Source: Sva-07 sp963752815 (GTDB taxonomy: Bacteria; Actinomycetota; Acidimicrobiia; Acidimicrobiales; Ilumatobacteraceae). From it: a DNA stretch of 64,000 nucleotides. Below the pieces are notes generated by a model, which was not told the origin of the DNA, did not search any database, and saw only the letters and a list, made by a program, of their open reading frames with translations. This document shows, one piece after another, positions 36,541 through 46,490 of the stretch. The translations under genes were made by a program, and so were the position numbers. The stretch spans positions 868,001 through 932,000 of the forward strand of contig CAVVZI010000015.1 of NCBI GenBank assembly GCA_963752815.1. Reading direction: 5' to 3'. Numbering within the stretch: position 1 is the stretch's first letter; every line of letters begins with the position of its first letter.

Positions 36541-37741
36541 GACACCCGCTCCAGGTCGAGCGCGGCGAGGGTGTCGACTTCGTCGGCCATCGCCGAGCTG
36601 AGCTGGATCAGGAGCTGGGCGATCTCGGCGTCGTCCCATTCGTTGCTGGCGATGCGATCGACGGTCTCGAAGAGGGTGATGCTCAAGCGGTCACGCAGCG
36701 CCTCGAACTCGTCGAGGTACTCCGTCATCCGGGCGTCGTCGCCGAATCCGGCGATGACGGCACGGGCCAGCAGTTCCGCGTCGCGGAGGGCGTCGGTGAG
36801 ACCGTGGGCGCTGATCGGGTCCTTGAAGTAGCCGGCGTCGCCGACGAGGGCCCAGCCCGGGCCGTGCGCCTGTCGGAGGTAGCCGGGGTGGCCGGCCCAG
36901 GTGCGCGTGCCGGTCGGCGGTTGGGCACGCGCCAGTCGTTCGGCGAGGGCCGGGTCCCCCCGGGCGACGATCTGGTCGATGGTGGCGATGCCGCCGCGAC
37001 CGATCCGTTCGGGTCGAGCCCCGGCGAACACACACGTCCGACCGTCGTTGGTGGGGATCACCCCCGAGCACGCGTCGGGGCGGAACACCCATTCGTAGCC
37101 GGTGGTCTCGAGCCCCGACCAGTACCCGTAGGTGACAGCGGACATGTGTCGCCCCTGGCGGCGCACCGCTGCGGCGGTGCCGTTGGCCACGATCGAGCGG
37201 ATGCCGTCGGCGCCGATCACGAGCGCGGCCCGCGCCTCGTGCACGCGACCGTCGGCGGTCTGGACCCTGACGCCGGTGATGCGATCGCGTCCGCGGTCCC
37301 GGAGCAGGCCGGTGACGGTGGTGCGGAAGCGCACGTCGGCCCCCGCCTCGCCCGCGGCCCGAGCGATCGTTGCGTCGAGCAGCGTGCGGCGCGGCGCGTA
37401 CAGCGCGTCGACGCCGTGGGACGGCTTGATGCTGATGTCGATCCGCTCGTCGGCGTAGGTGAACGACGTGCGTCGGACCGCCGGCGTGCCGGCTGCGACG
37501 ATCGTGTCGAGCAGGCCCCAGCGCTGCAGTTGCATGACGCCGCCGCGCATCAGCGCGTGGGTCGACAGCGTGTCGGATCCCGGCGCGCTGCGTTCGACGA
37601 CGAGCACGTGCAGGCCGGCCCGGGCCAGGAGCATCGCGGTCGCTGCGCCGGCGGCCGGGCGCCGACGACGACCACGTCGTAGGAGGACGCAAAGCCGGGT
37701 GAGGTCTGGGGTGGGGTACTGAGGAACATGTCGGGGCTCAT
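36537..37741 (-). CDS. FAD-dependent hydroxylase/geranylgeranyl-reductase-like flavoprotein, one frameshift
   Basis: About 400 residues. N-terminal SSYDVVVVGARPAG continues, after a missing base near 37657, as AATAMLLARAGLHVLVVER. Then RRTLLDATIARAAGEAGADV, VIGADGIRSIVA and the FAD-binding GWALVGDAGYFKDPISAHG of aromatic-hydroxylase-type group A flavoenzymes. Start ATG overlaps the FMO stop (ATGA), and its stop overlaps the PIG-L start, so these three are translationally coupled. Confidence 0.82.
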
Positions 37742-39024
37742 TTCTCTTGGGACTGAAGGGTTCGGGCGAACCGTCCGGCGGTGCCGCGCCGGCGGGTGCG
37801 GATGGAGATGTGGTCGGCGACGAACTCGGCGTCGCGGCCGACCCCGTCGATGAAGTTCGAGTTGCGGAAGTGCTGGAACCGCTGGCCGAGCACGTACGCG
37901 CCGGGGAACGGCGTCACGCCGCGGCGCTGGCGGATCTCACCGGCCTCGAGGATCGGGAGGTCCAACCAGTCGTAGGTACGGCGGTGGCCGGTCGCCCAGA
38001 CCACGCTCGTGATGCCTTCGGCCGCGAGGTCGATCGAGGCTGGGGAGTGGGTGGTCGCCACGCGTGTCGGGGGTTCGGGGTCGAGCAGCTCCGAGCCGAG
38101 CACGAGGCGGTCGATGGCGTCGTCGATGCGGTCGAGCAGTCGTGCCATGCGTTGGTCGGCTGCCGCGACGACATGAGCGAGGTCGGCCCCGAGACCGACC
38201 CGCTGTCCGTCGATCGCCTGCACTCGGCCGACGAGGCGAACACCGGCGCTCTCGAGCGCCGGCAGGTCGAGCGTGCCGTGATCCGGTCGGCCGACGAGCT
38301 GCAGCGAGGGCTCGTGGCGAGCCGCCGCGACGTCGTCGACATCGTCGATCGTGCGGTCGAACGCGCCGATCAGGTCGAGCCACCAGAAGGTGTCCATGCC
38401 GCGGTAGCGGCGGGGCAGGCGCTGATGGGAACCGACCGCGAGCGTGACGGGCCGCCCGCTGCGGTGGAGCTCGTCGGCGAGCTGCACGCCGGTCGCCGAG
38501 GCGCCGACGACGAGGACGCCGCCGGCGGGCAGGTCTCCGGGCGGCGGTAGGCGCTCGGCACGACCTGGTGGAACGTCGGCGGGAGATGCGCGGCGACCGC
38601 GGGGATCGCAGGACGGTCGCACCAGCCGGTGGCGACGACGACGTTGTCGGCGGTGAACGAGCCGGGTCCGGTCGACTCGTCGGTGGCGACGACGAAGCGC
38701 TCGCCGTCGCGGGTGACTCGTCGCACCGCGGAGTGCTCGATGACCGGTGCGGCGAAACGACGAGGCGTACCCGGCGAAGAAGTCCGCGACCTCGACGGCG
38801 GTCATGAAGCCGTCGGGGTCGCCGCCGCTGTAGGCGTGGCCGGGGAGCCGGGTCATCCAGTTCGGGGTGAGCAGACGGAGCGAGTTCCAGCGTTCGCTGT
38901 GCCAGCGCTCGGCGATCCGGCCGCGCTCGACCACGAGGTGGTCGTGATCGCGATCGGTCAGGCAGCGACTCAGCGCGAGGCCGGCCTGACCGCCGCCGAT
39001 GATGAGGGTCTGTGTCGTGTGCAT
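37738..39024 (-). CDS. Flavin-containing monooxygenase-like protein, two compensating frameshifts
   Basis: 428 residues. FAD site LIIGGGQAGLALSRCLTDRD, NAD(P) site VLVVGASATGVQLADELH, and ATGHRRTYDWLDLP near the C-terminus as in FMO/YUCCA-like enzymes. Between about 38765 and 38555 the correct frame is another one (VRRVTRDGERFVVATDES, NVVVATGWCDRP), so two indels cancel. N- or S-oxygenation or Baeyer-Villiger activity is possible; substrate unknown. Confidence 0.8.
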   Translation of the reverse strand: MHTTQTLIIGGGQAGLALSRCLTDRDHDHLVVERGRIAERWHSERWNSLRLLTPNWMTRLPGHAYSGGDPDGFMTAVEVADFFAGYASSFRRTGHRALRGATSHPRRRALRRRHRRVDRTRLVHRRQRRRRHRLVRPSCDPRGRRASPADVPPGRAERLPPPGDLPAGGVLVVGASATGVQLADELHRSGRPVTLAVGSHQRLPRRYRGMDTFWWLDLIGAFDRTIDDVDDVAAARHEPSLQLVGRPDHGTLDLPALESAGVRLVGRVQAIDGQRVGLGADLAHVVAAADQRMARLLDRIDDAIDRLVLGSELLDPEPPTRVATTHSPASIDLAAEGITSVVWATGHRRTYDWLDLPILEAGEIRQRRGVTPFPGAYVLGQRFQHFRNSNFIDGVGRDAEFVADHISIRTRRRGTAGRFARTLQSQEK

Positions 39025-39120
39025 GTGTGGTTCCTGATGGGCAGTGCGGGCTCGCTGGTGCAGTGCCGGGGGACGGGTCGTGACACCCCGTCCCCCGACG
39101 GTGCGTTCCGAACGAACGGA

Positions 39121-39690
39121 TCAGCCGACCTCGACCTCGATCGAGACGGGCACGCCGTTGGTGACGACGTCGTAGACCGCTGAACGTGCGGTCGACTGCT
39201 CGACCACCTGGCGCAGCTTCTCGGGGTCGTCGCCCGCGAGCTTGAAGCTGACCTTGATGCCCTGGAAGCCGTTGCGGACCTCGCCGCCGCCGAGGCCGAG
39301 GATGCCGAGCAGGTCGATGTCGCCCTCGACGGTGGACTCGACCGAGGTCAGGTTGACACCGCGGGCCGCGGCGATGTTGCCGATGCCGGCGGTGAGGCAC
39401 GCGGCGAGCGCGTGCAGCACGTACTCGACCGGGGTCGGGGCCTTGTCGCTGCCGACGAGGACCGCCGGGTGATCGGCGTCGAACGTGTGTGCCGTCGCGT
39501 GTTCCATCTCCTGCATCGCGCCGTAGAAGCCGTGGATCGTGGACCGGTTGTGGGTGCCGCTGATCCAGGTGTTGGTGGCGCGGAACTGGAACTTGGCGAT
39601 TTCGTTGTTGCCCTTGACGGCGTCGAGCGTGGCGAAGAGCGTGGCGGTGTCGACCCCGTTGCGGATCGGATTGTCGGTTGCGATGGACAT
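39121..39690 (-). CDS. OsmC-family protein
   Basis: 189 residues. OsmC/Ohr fold with APTPVEYVLHALAACLTAGI carrying the peroxidatic Cys of OsmC-like proteins and DLLGILGLGGGEVRNGFQGI. The usual second Cys is less clear. First gene of the minus-strand operon OsmC, FMO, FAD hydroxylase, PIG-L. Probably handles organic hydroperoxides or acts on a thiol-linked intermediate. Confidence 0.83.
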   Translation of the reverse strand: MSIATDNPIRNGVDTATLFATLDAVKGNNEIAKFQFRATNTWISGTHNRSTIHGFYGAMQEMEHATAHTFDADHPAVLVGSDKAPTPVEYVLHALAACLTAGIGNIAAARGVNLTSVESTVEGDIDLLGILGLGGGEVRNGFQGIKVSFKLAGDDPEKLRQVVEQSTARSAVYDVVTNGVPVSIEVEVG

Positions 39691-39872
39691 GGTGATGATT
39701 CCTTGTGGTTGAGTGCCGGATCTCGGCTGTTTGATGTTTGATGTCGTGACCGACGACGGGTTGCCGTCGTTCGGTCAGCCCGACTCTCCAGGAGCCGCCT
39801 TCCCGGCGCCTTCCCCTCGCGGAGGAAGCCGGAGGAAGGTCAGGGGAAGGCGACGTCGGCAGCATCAGGCCC

Positions 39873-40589
39873 ATGACGGCTCCGATCGCCACACGCCCCA
39901 AGAATCCCGCCACCCGGGCCGACGCAGCTGTGCCGGCGCGGCGCGCTGGCGATGCTGCCGCTCTCGGTCGGCTACGTGCCGCTCGCGCTCGTGATCGGAG
40001 CCGCGGCGGCCGATCACGGAGCGCCGCTCGCCGGGTGGACCGGGAGCTGGCTGATCTTCGCCGGCAGCGCCCAGCTCGTGGCGATCAGGACGATGGACGA
40101 CGCCGGGGCGTGCTGGCGATCTTCACCGGTCTCGTGATCAATGCTCGGATGCTGGTCTACAGCGCCGGTCTGGCCGTTCGCTGGCCCCACCAGCCGCGCT
40201 GGTTCCGGATCGCTGCCGCCGGCCTGATCAACGACCCGACGTTCGCCGTCGCTGATCGCGACGCACGTGAACACGACGACCCCCGTGAGCAGCGCCGGTT
40301 CTTCGTCGGCGCGGGCCTCACGTTGCTGGCGTGCTGGTCGGTCGGCATGGGCGCGGGTGCGGTCATCGGCACCCGGCTCGACGGGATCGACCTCGGGATC
40401 GTCGCACCGTTGTGTCTTCTGGCGATGGTGGGCGACGGGCTCCGGGCCGGTCCGACGCCTGCCTCGTCGTGCTGTCGGCCGCATCGGTGGCGCTGCTCAC
40501 CACGTCGCTCCCCTCGGGGACGGGAATCCTCGTCGGCCGTCGCCGTGGGCACGGCGGCGGGCGCGGTCGCCGACCGGTGGCGGTCGTGA
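39873..40589 (+). CDS. azlC: AzlC-type branched-chain amino acid exporter subunit, several frameshifts
   Basis: Membrane protein recovered across frames: LAMLPLSVGYVPLALVIGAA, WLIFAGSAQLVAIRTM, VLAIFTGLVINARMLVYSAG, GLTLLACWSVGMGAGAV, LVVLSAASVALLTTSLPSGT. Indels near 39946, 40107, 40450 and 40530. Sequence and the adjacent AzlD identify the two-part exporter of branched-chain or other hydrophobic amino acids. Confidence 0.75.
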   Translation: MTAPIATRPKNPATRADAAVPARRAGDAAALGRLRAARARDRSRGGRSRSAARRVDRELADLRRQRPARGDQDDGRRRGVLAIFTGLVINARMLVYSAGLAVRWPHQPRWFRIAAAGLINDPTFAVADRDAREHDDPREQRRFFVGAGLTLLACWSVGMGAGAVIGTRLDGIDLGIVAPLCLLAMVGDGLRAGPTPASSCCRPHRWRCSPRRSPRGRESSSAVAVGTAAGAVADRWRS

Positions 40590-40903
40590 GGACGTTCGCC
40601 GTCATGGCCGCGATCGGGCTGGGCAGCTACGTGATGCGAGTCAGCCCGCTGCTGGCGTTGCAACGATCGCAGCTCTCCGCCCGGAGTGACCGGTTGATCC
40701 GCCATGCCGCGCTCGCCGCGGTCGCGGCGCTGATCGCGGGGTCAGCTCGTCAGGCGGCGGTCGGTGCCCCGCTCGTCGCCGTCCTCGCCGCCGTCGCGCT
40801 GGGTGCCGTCCTCGCTGCGCGCCGGGTGTCCATGCTGCGGATCCTGCTGGCGGGGGGCTCGTTGTACGCTGCGCTGGTCATCGGCGTGCAGGGCGTCGGA
40901 TGA
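40586..40903 (+). CDS. azlD: AzlD-type small membrane subunit
   Basis: 105 residues, GTG overlapping the azlC stop. Four hydrophobic segments (FAVMAAIGLGSYVMRVSPLL, LAAVAALIAGSA, VAVLAAVALGAVLAA, ILLAGGSLYAALVIGV). AzlD partners with AzlC. The length is typical. Confidence 0.82.
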   Translation: MRTFAVMAAIGLGSYVMRVSPLLALQRSQLSARSDRLIRHAALAAVAALIAGSARQAAVGAPLVAVLAAVALGAVLAARRVSMLRILLAGGSLYAALVIGVQGVG

Positions 40904-40936
40904 TGATGAGCGGGTCGCTGCGGAGGTGCACCGACC

Positions 40937-43900
40937 ATGGCGATCATCGGGATCACGTTGCTCGGCGAGTTCACGGTCACGGTCGACGGGCGGATCGTGC
41001 CGGCCAGCGAGTGGAACCGGCGCCACGCCGCAGGGCTCGTCAAGCTCCTGGCGCTCTCGACTGGACGACGGTTGCACCGCGAGCAGCTGATCGACCTGCT
41101 GTGGCCCGACGACACGATCGACGAGGCCCTCCCGAAGCTGCACAAGGCGGCCCACTTCGCCCGCCGGGCGATCGGTGTCGACGACGCGATCGTGCTCCGC
41201 GACGAACACGTCACGTTGTGCGCCGGGCACGAGGTGACCGTCGACGTCGCGCAGTTCGACGACCTGGCTCGCCGAGCGGTCACCGCGGCAAGCGCGGGGC
41301 TGGCGCGTGCCGCGCTGACGTTGTACCGGGGTGACCTGCTTCCTCAGGACCGATACGAGGAGTGGGCCGAGGAACGCCGCGAGCAGCTGCGCCTGCGACG
41401 GCTCGAGCTCCTGCGGATCGAGGGACATTGGGAGGCCGTGGTCGAGGTCGACCCCACGGACGAGGTGGCGAACGTGCACCTCATGCACCGTTACGCCGCC
41501 GACGGCGACCGGCATGCGGCGATCCGTCAGTTCGAGCGCCTCGACCGTGCCTTGCGGCGCGAGCTCGGCGTCGCACCGGGACGCGAGGCGCTGGCGTTGC
41601 GTGATCGTCTGCTCGCCGATCGATCGCCGGCGCCGGCTCCCGACGCGGGCCTGGTGGGCCGTGACCGGGAGATCGGGACCCTCGAGCAGGCGATGCTGGA
41701 CGCCGGTGCGGGTCGGAGCCGCACCATCTTCGTCAACGGTCCGGCCGGGATCGGCAAGTCGTCGCTCCTCGCCGAGGTGAGCCGGATGGCGAACGAGATG
41801 GGATGGCGGGTCGGTCACGGCACCTCCGCGCCCGTGGAGGGCGCATGGCCCTACGCCCCGGTGGTCGAGGCGCTCGCCGACCTCTGCCGACGGCACCCGA
41901 CGCTGCTCGACGGGCTGGCCGACCACCACCGCGAGGAGATCGAGCGGGCCCTCGCCGGCGCCGAGGTCGAGTGGAACGGCGCGAGCTCGCATCAGCGCCT
42001 CTTCGTCGCCGCGGCCGAGCTCGTTCGTCTCGCCGCGGCGAGTGCCGGGCTCCTGCTCACGATCGACGACGTTCACGACGCGGACGACGCCAGCCTCCGC
42101 CTTGTCCACTTCCTCGCCCGTTCGGTGCGCGACGACCGCGTTTGTCTCGTCCTCGCCCACCGGCCCGAACCGGAATCAGACACGCTCGGCGAGACGCGCC
42201 GGAGCTTGCTCGATCGTCACGGCGCGACCGAGATCGTCCTCGGTCCGCTCGATGCCGAGGGTGTTGCGGCCATCGTCCGACGCCACCTCGCCGATCCACC
42301 GGCCGACGTCGTCGCACAGATCGATGCGATCGGGCGCGGTGTCCCGTTCGTCGTCGACGAGCTCGCACGGCGGGCCAGCGACCAGCCAGGGTGGACGATG
42401 GCGCTCGACAGCCACATGGTTGCGGGCGTCCCGGCAGCGACGCGCGAGGTGCTACAGCGGGTGGCCGTCGTCGGTGCGTCGTTCGACACCGACGAGTTCG
42501 TCGCCGTGTCGGGGATGTCCGAACTCGACGCCTTCGAGCACCTCGACCGCGCCCTCGCCGCGGACATCGTCGAGCCTGCAAGCACGGGGTACCGGTTCCG
42601 CCATGGTCTGGTTCGCGATGCGCTGCTGGGCGATCTCCCGCCACACCGTCGGCGTGTGATCCATCGCGACGCCGCGCACCGCTTGGAGGCGCTGGGCGCT
42701 TCACCGCGTCGGATCGGCCACCACCTGTTGGCGTCCGGCGCCTCGACGGAAGCCGTGCCCTATCTGCTGCGCGCGGCGCGAGACGGAGGCGGCCATCGGC
42801 GCCTACCGCGACGCGCTCGGCACTGGTCGATTCGATCCGCCCCCACGCCACGGGAACGCAACGCGCCGTCGCATTGTCGCTGCGCGGCGACCTGTTGAAT
42901 GCGATCGGCGACCCGGCAGCCGCCGCGGCCTACCGCGAAGCCCTGGAGGGCGCCGACCCGAGCGCAACGCAGCGCCTCCGCGCCCGGCTCGCCCGCGCGG
43001 CGGTGATGTCGGGCGATCTGGAGACCGCGGCCGCGGTGCTCGAGGGGCTCGAGACCGACGGCGGCGAGGATGACGCCGACATCCTGCTGGCGCGCGGCAC
43101 CTATGCGTTCTTCGTCTCCGACCTCGACGCGGCTCGCGCTGCGGCGGAAGCGGCGCAGACCCTCGTGCTGGCCGGCGAGCACAACTGGAAGGTGCTCGAT
43201 CTGGTCGCCCTCCAGGGCCTGCTGGCACATCTCTCCGGCAGTTGGCACGACCGCATCCGGCTCGAGCTGCGCCGCACCCGGGACCAACCCGAGGTGGCCA
43301 ATGCCATCTTCGACGGGCACCTCTGCGCAGCGGAGTATCTGCTCTACGGACCCACGCCGTACGCCGAGGTCATCGCCGTCGGCCGCGATCTGCAGCACAC
43401 GGCACGGCGCAGCGGCGCGCTTCGCGCCGCGGCGTTCGCATCGGCACTCATCGGTGAGGCGGCCCTGCTGTCGGGCGACCTCGAACTGGCCGACAGCGAG
43501 CTGCGCGAGGCCGCCGATCTGCATCGCGACCTCGGCTCACCGGCGGGGGAGTCACACTCGCTGCAGCGCCTCGCCGAGGTGAGGATCGCGCAGGGCGATC
43601 TGGTCGAGGCGACGAAACTGCTCGAGCAAGCGTTGCCGCTCGCCCGCAGCTCGATGATCGCCAATCACCTCCTGCAGCGCATCTTCGGGACGCTCATCAT
43701 CGCTGCCCCCGACGTCGTGCAGGCTCGCGTCATCGTCGACCGTGCGGAATCGACGCTCGGCTGGGACGAGATGTGCCCGTTCTGCTCGATCATGCTGGCC
43801 GTCCCGGCGGCGATCGCGTGTGCACGCGCCGACGACCTGGACCACGCGTCCCAGCACCTCGCCGCCGCCGAGCGATCGAGCTTCCTGTGGCAGGGCACAT

Positions 43901-44061
43901 CGTGGGAGGCGGCGCTGGCCGAGGCGCAAGCGATCGTGGCCATCGCAGGCGGCGAGCAGGCGCGTGGCGACGAACTGATGCGTGCGGCCGCCCACCGCTT
44001 CGCCGAGGCGGGCCAGCCGCTCGACGCCGAGCGTTGCCGGTTGGCACTGATCGGCGCCTGA
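40937..44061 (+). CDS. AfsR-like BTAD/AAA ATPase/TPR regulator, one frameshift
   Basis: About 1040 residues across a frame slip near 42785. BTAD N-terminus (ITLLGEFTVTVDGRIVP, REQLIDLLWPDD, VDPTDEVANVHLMHRYAADG), Walker A VNGPAGIGKSSLLAEV near residue 268, Walker B LLLTIDDVHDADDASL, and helical TPR-like repeats (AAAAAYREALEGADPSATQR). Start ATG has GGAGG upstream. Second AfsR-like protein in 8 kb; the two flank the OsmC/FMO operon. Confidence 0.85.
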
Positions 44062-44123
44062 CCTTCTCCACGTGATGCCTGGAGGGGAAGGAGCCGGGAA
44101 GGCCGCATCGTCAGGGTGGCGAC

Positions 44124-45719
44124 ATGCACACCACCACCACCTCGTCCCACTCCGCCGCAACTTCCACCGACCCCACTTCCGCCACACCGACGTCGCCCCG
44201 GGGTGCGAGCGTGCTCGTCGCCCGCTCGGCCACGGTCGAGACGCGCCAGGGCGTGGTGCTGCTCTCCGGCGCCGACGTCATCGTGAGCGCCGGCGAGCTC
44301 GTCGGTGTCGTCGGGCCGTCCGGCTCGGGCAAGACCACGTTGCTCGAGGTGCTGGCCGGCCTGCGCTCGACGACCTCGGGCGCCGTCGAGACGATCGGTC
44401 GCGACACGCGACTCGGCTACGTCCCACAGGACGACATCGTCCACGCCGAGCTCACGGTCGAGGCAACGGTGCGGTACGCCGCCCGCCTGCGCCTGCCGTC
44501 CGCGACGAGCGCCGCCGACGTCGCAGCGGCCGTGGACCGGACGCTCGACCTCCTCGGTCTGACCGAGCGCAGAGCGCAGACTGTCGGTTCTCTGAGCGGG
44601 GGTCAGCGCAAGCGGGTCTCCATCGCGACCGAACTCGTCGTCCGCCCGGGGGTCTGCCTGCTCGACGAGCCGACCGCTGGTCTCGACCCGGACGCCGCGG
44701 CGTCGCTGATGGGAGCGCTCCGTAGCCTCGCCGACGGCGGCACGGCGATCGTGATGACGACACACCGCCTGGAGGATCTGCGGGTCGCCGATCGCGTCAT
44801 CGAGGTCGCCGCTGGTGGACGGATCGCCGCGGGCGCAGCCGATCACGACTTCCGCCACGATTCGCCTCGGGGATCGGGGCCCGCCGCACACGCCCCGTCG
44901 CGATCCAGCCGGCGCTCGTTCACCGGACAGACCACAATCCTCGCCCGACGCAACCTCGACCTGCTCCTGCGCAATCGGATGAATCTGGCGATCATGGCCG
45001 GATCACCGGTGCTGGTCGTTGCGATGTTCTCCGTGCTGTTCCCCGCCGGAGCGTTCTCCGGTGCGACGCGCGACGACGTCACCAGCATCGCGATCGTGTA
45101 CTGGCTGGCGTTCGCCGGCTTCTTCTTCGGCTTGACGTTCGGACTCCTGCAGATCTGCACGGAGCTACCCATCGTCCGTCGCGAGCGCTTGGTGTCGATC
45201 GACGTCGGCCCCTACCTGTTGGCGAAGGCCGCCGTGTTGCTCCCGGTTCTCGCGGGCGTCGATGCAGCGATGATGGTGACGCTGTACATGCTCGATCGAC
45301 TCCCGTCGATGACGGCGCATGAGGCAATCACGGCGTGGACGGTCCTCGGGCTCGATGCGTTCGCCGGTCTCACCCTGGGCCTCCTCGCGTCGGCGTCTGT
45401 CACCAGCACGTCACAGGCCGCTCTCGCTCTTCCCATGCTGTGCTTCCCCGCCGTCCTCTTCTCGGGGGCCGTTCTGCCCGTGGCGTCGATGACGCCGGTC
45501 GGTGCTGGCATCGCCGCGGCCGTCTCGGACCGCTGGGCATTCGAGGCCCTTGCCCGAGCGCTCGGCGTTGCCACGCACGCGACCGGCGCGGCACACCCAG
45601 CCATCGACGTCCATGCCGGAGCCCTTGCCGGCCCGATCGGTGGACACCTTGGCGCGATGGCCATGATCGCTCTTGCGTGCGCATTCGCCGCCCGTGCCGT
45701 CCTGGCCCGCCGGACCTGA
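44124..45719 (+). CDS. ABCG-type ABC transporter (ATPase and membrane domain)
   Basis: 531 residues. Walker A VVGPSGSGKTTLLEVLAG, Q-loop YVPQDDIVHAELTV, signature SLSGGQRKRVSIA, Walker B VCLLDEPTAGLD, switch His MTTHRLED. The C-terminal half has about six membrane helices (LVVAMFSVLFPAGAF, FFFGLTFGLLQICTELPIV). Half-size exporter, functions as a dimer. Follows the AfsR-like regulator by 62 bp, so export of a regulated metabolite or lipid is plausible. Confidence 0.87.
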   Translation: MHTTTTSSHSAATSTDPTSATPTSPRGASVLVARSATVETRQGVVLLSGADVIVSAGELVGVVGPSGSGKTTLLEVLAGLRSTTSGAVETIGRDTRLGYVPQDDIVHAELTVEATVRYAARLRLPSATSAADVAAAVDRTLDLLGLTERRAQTVGSLSGGQRKRVSIATELVVRPGVCLLDEPTAGLDPDAAASLMGALRSLADGGTAIVMTTHRLEDLRVADRVIEVAAGGRIAAGAADHDFRHDSPRGSGPAAHAPSRSSRRSFTGQTTILARRNLDLLLRNRMNLAIMAGSPVLVVAMFSVLFPAGAFSGATRDDVTSIAIVYWLAFAGFFFGLTFGLLQICTELPIVRRERLVSIDVGPYLLAKAAVLLPVLAGVDAAMMVTLYMLDRLPSMTAHEAITAWTVLGLDAFAGLTLGLLASASVTSTSQAALALPMLCFPAVLFSGAVLPVASMTPVGAGIAAAVSDRWAFEALARALGVATHATGAAHPAIDVHAGALAGPIGGHLGAMAMIALACAFAARAVLARRT

Positions 45720-45867
45720 ACATCGTCCGCAGCCGATCGGGGATAGTCCAGGTCGAACGATCTGCAGGCATCGAGTGCTTGCGGAATGAGCCTCGTACAG
45801 GCAGTCTGGCCAGTGAGCGACTCACGACGATGAGCAGGGGTTCATCGGGTGTGATGACGGATTGGAG

Positions 45868-46446
45868 ATGAGCTGGGAGGGTTGGGCGGATTCCGTCGAC
45901 GTGGTCGTGGTTGGGGCGGGTCCAGCGGGTCTTGTTGCGGGCATCGTGCTCGGCCGCTTCGGGATCGACGTTGCCGTTGTCGAGAAGCGTCCGCATGGTT
46001 CGACGCTGTCCCGGGCGACAGTGATCAGCACTCGGTGTATGGAGATTCTGCGTTCGTGGCGTTTGCAGCCCGACGTTCGCGCCGGGCTGCGGATGTTGTG
46101 CCTCGCGCCTGGGTGACGCCGTCGTTGTTGTCGGGTGAAGGTGGGTCGAGATGCCAACGGGGTATCCGACTGCCGCTGAGGCGGCTGCGGTGAGTCCGAC
46201 ATCTCCGGCATGGGCGCCACAGGATCATTTGGATCCACTCCTGCAGGCGCATTTGTCGGATCTGCCCAGCGCCCGTTTGTGGTTGGGTGTTGAGGTCGAG
46301 GACGTGCGCCAAGACGCCGATGGTGTGACCGTCAGCGAGCGACATGCTGACCGGGGTCGAATGCCGGTTCGGCGCGTTATGTGACCGGTGCCGATGGATC
46401 GCACAGCACGACACGCTCGAGGGTACACCTCCGCGAGGCGGACTAA
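45868..46446 (+). pseudogene. FAD-dependent monooxygenase remnant (PheA/TfdB-like)
   Basis: N-terminus VDVVVVGAGPAGLVAGIVLG followed by VVEKRPHGSTLSRATVISTR is standard for aromatic hydroxylases. The frame then breaks near 46090; further pieces are WVTPSLLSGE, HLDPLLQAHLSDLPSA, RLWLGVEVEDVRQDADGV, and ARYVTGADGSHSTTRSRV (FAD-binding DG motif). It stops at 46446, lacking the C-terminal two thirds. A real truncation, not only indels. Confidence 0.75.
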
Positions 46447-46490
46447 GCCGGAGCGCGCGGCGCCTCGAGACGGCCCGCCGCGCGCCGCGA

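Noticed and set aside
39937..40600. Regarding azlC as a true pseudogene
   Set aside because: All membrane segments are recoverable in order and AzlD is intact; the four indels match the error pattern elsewhere, although decay cannot be excluded.
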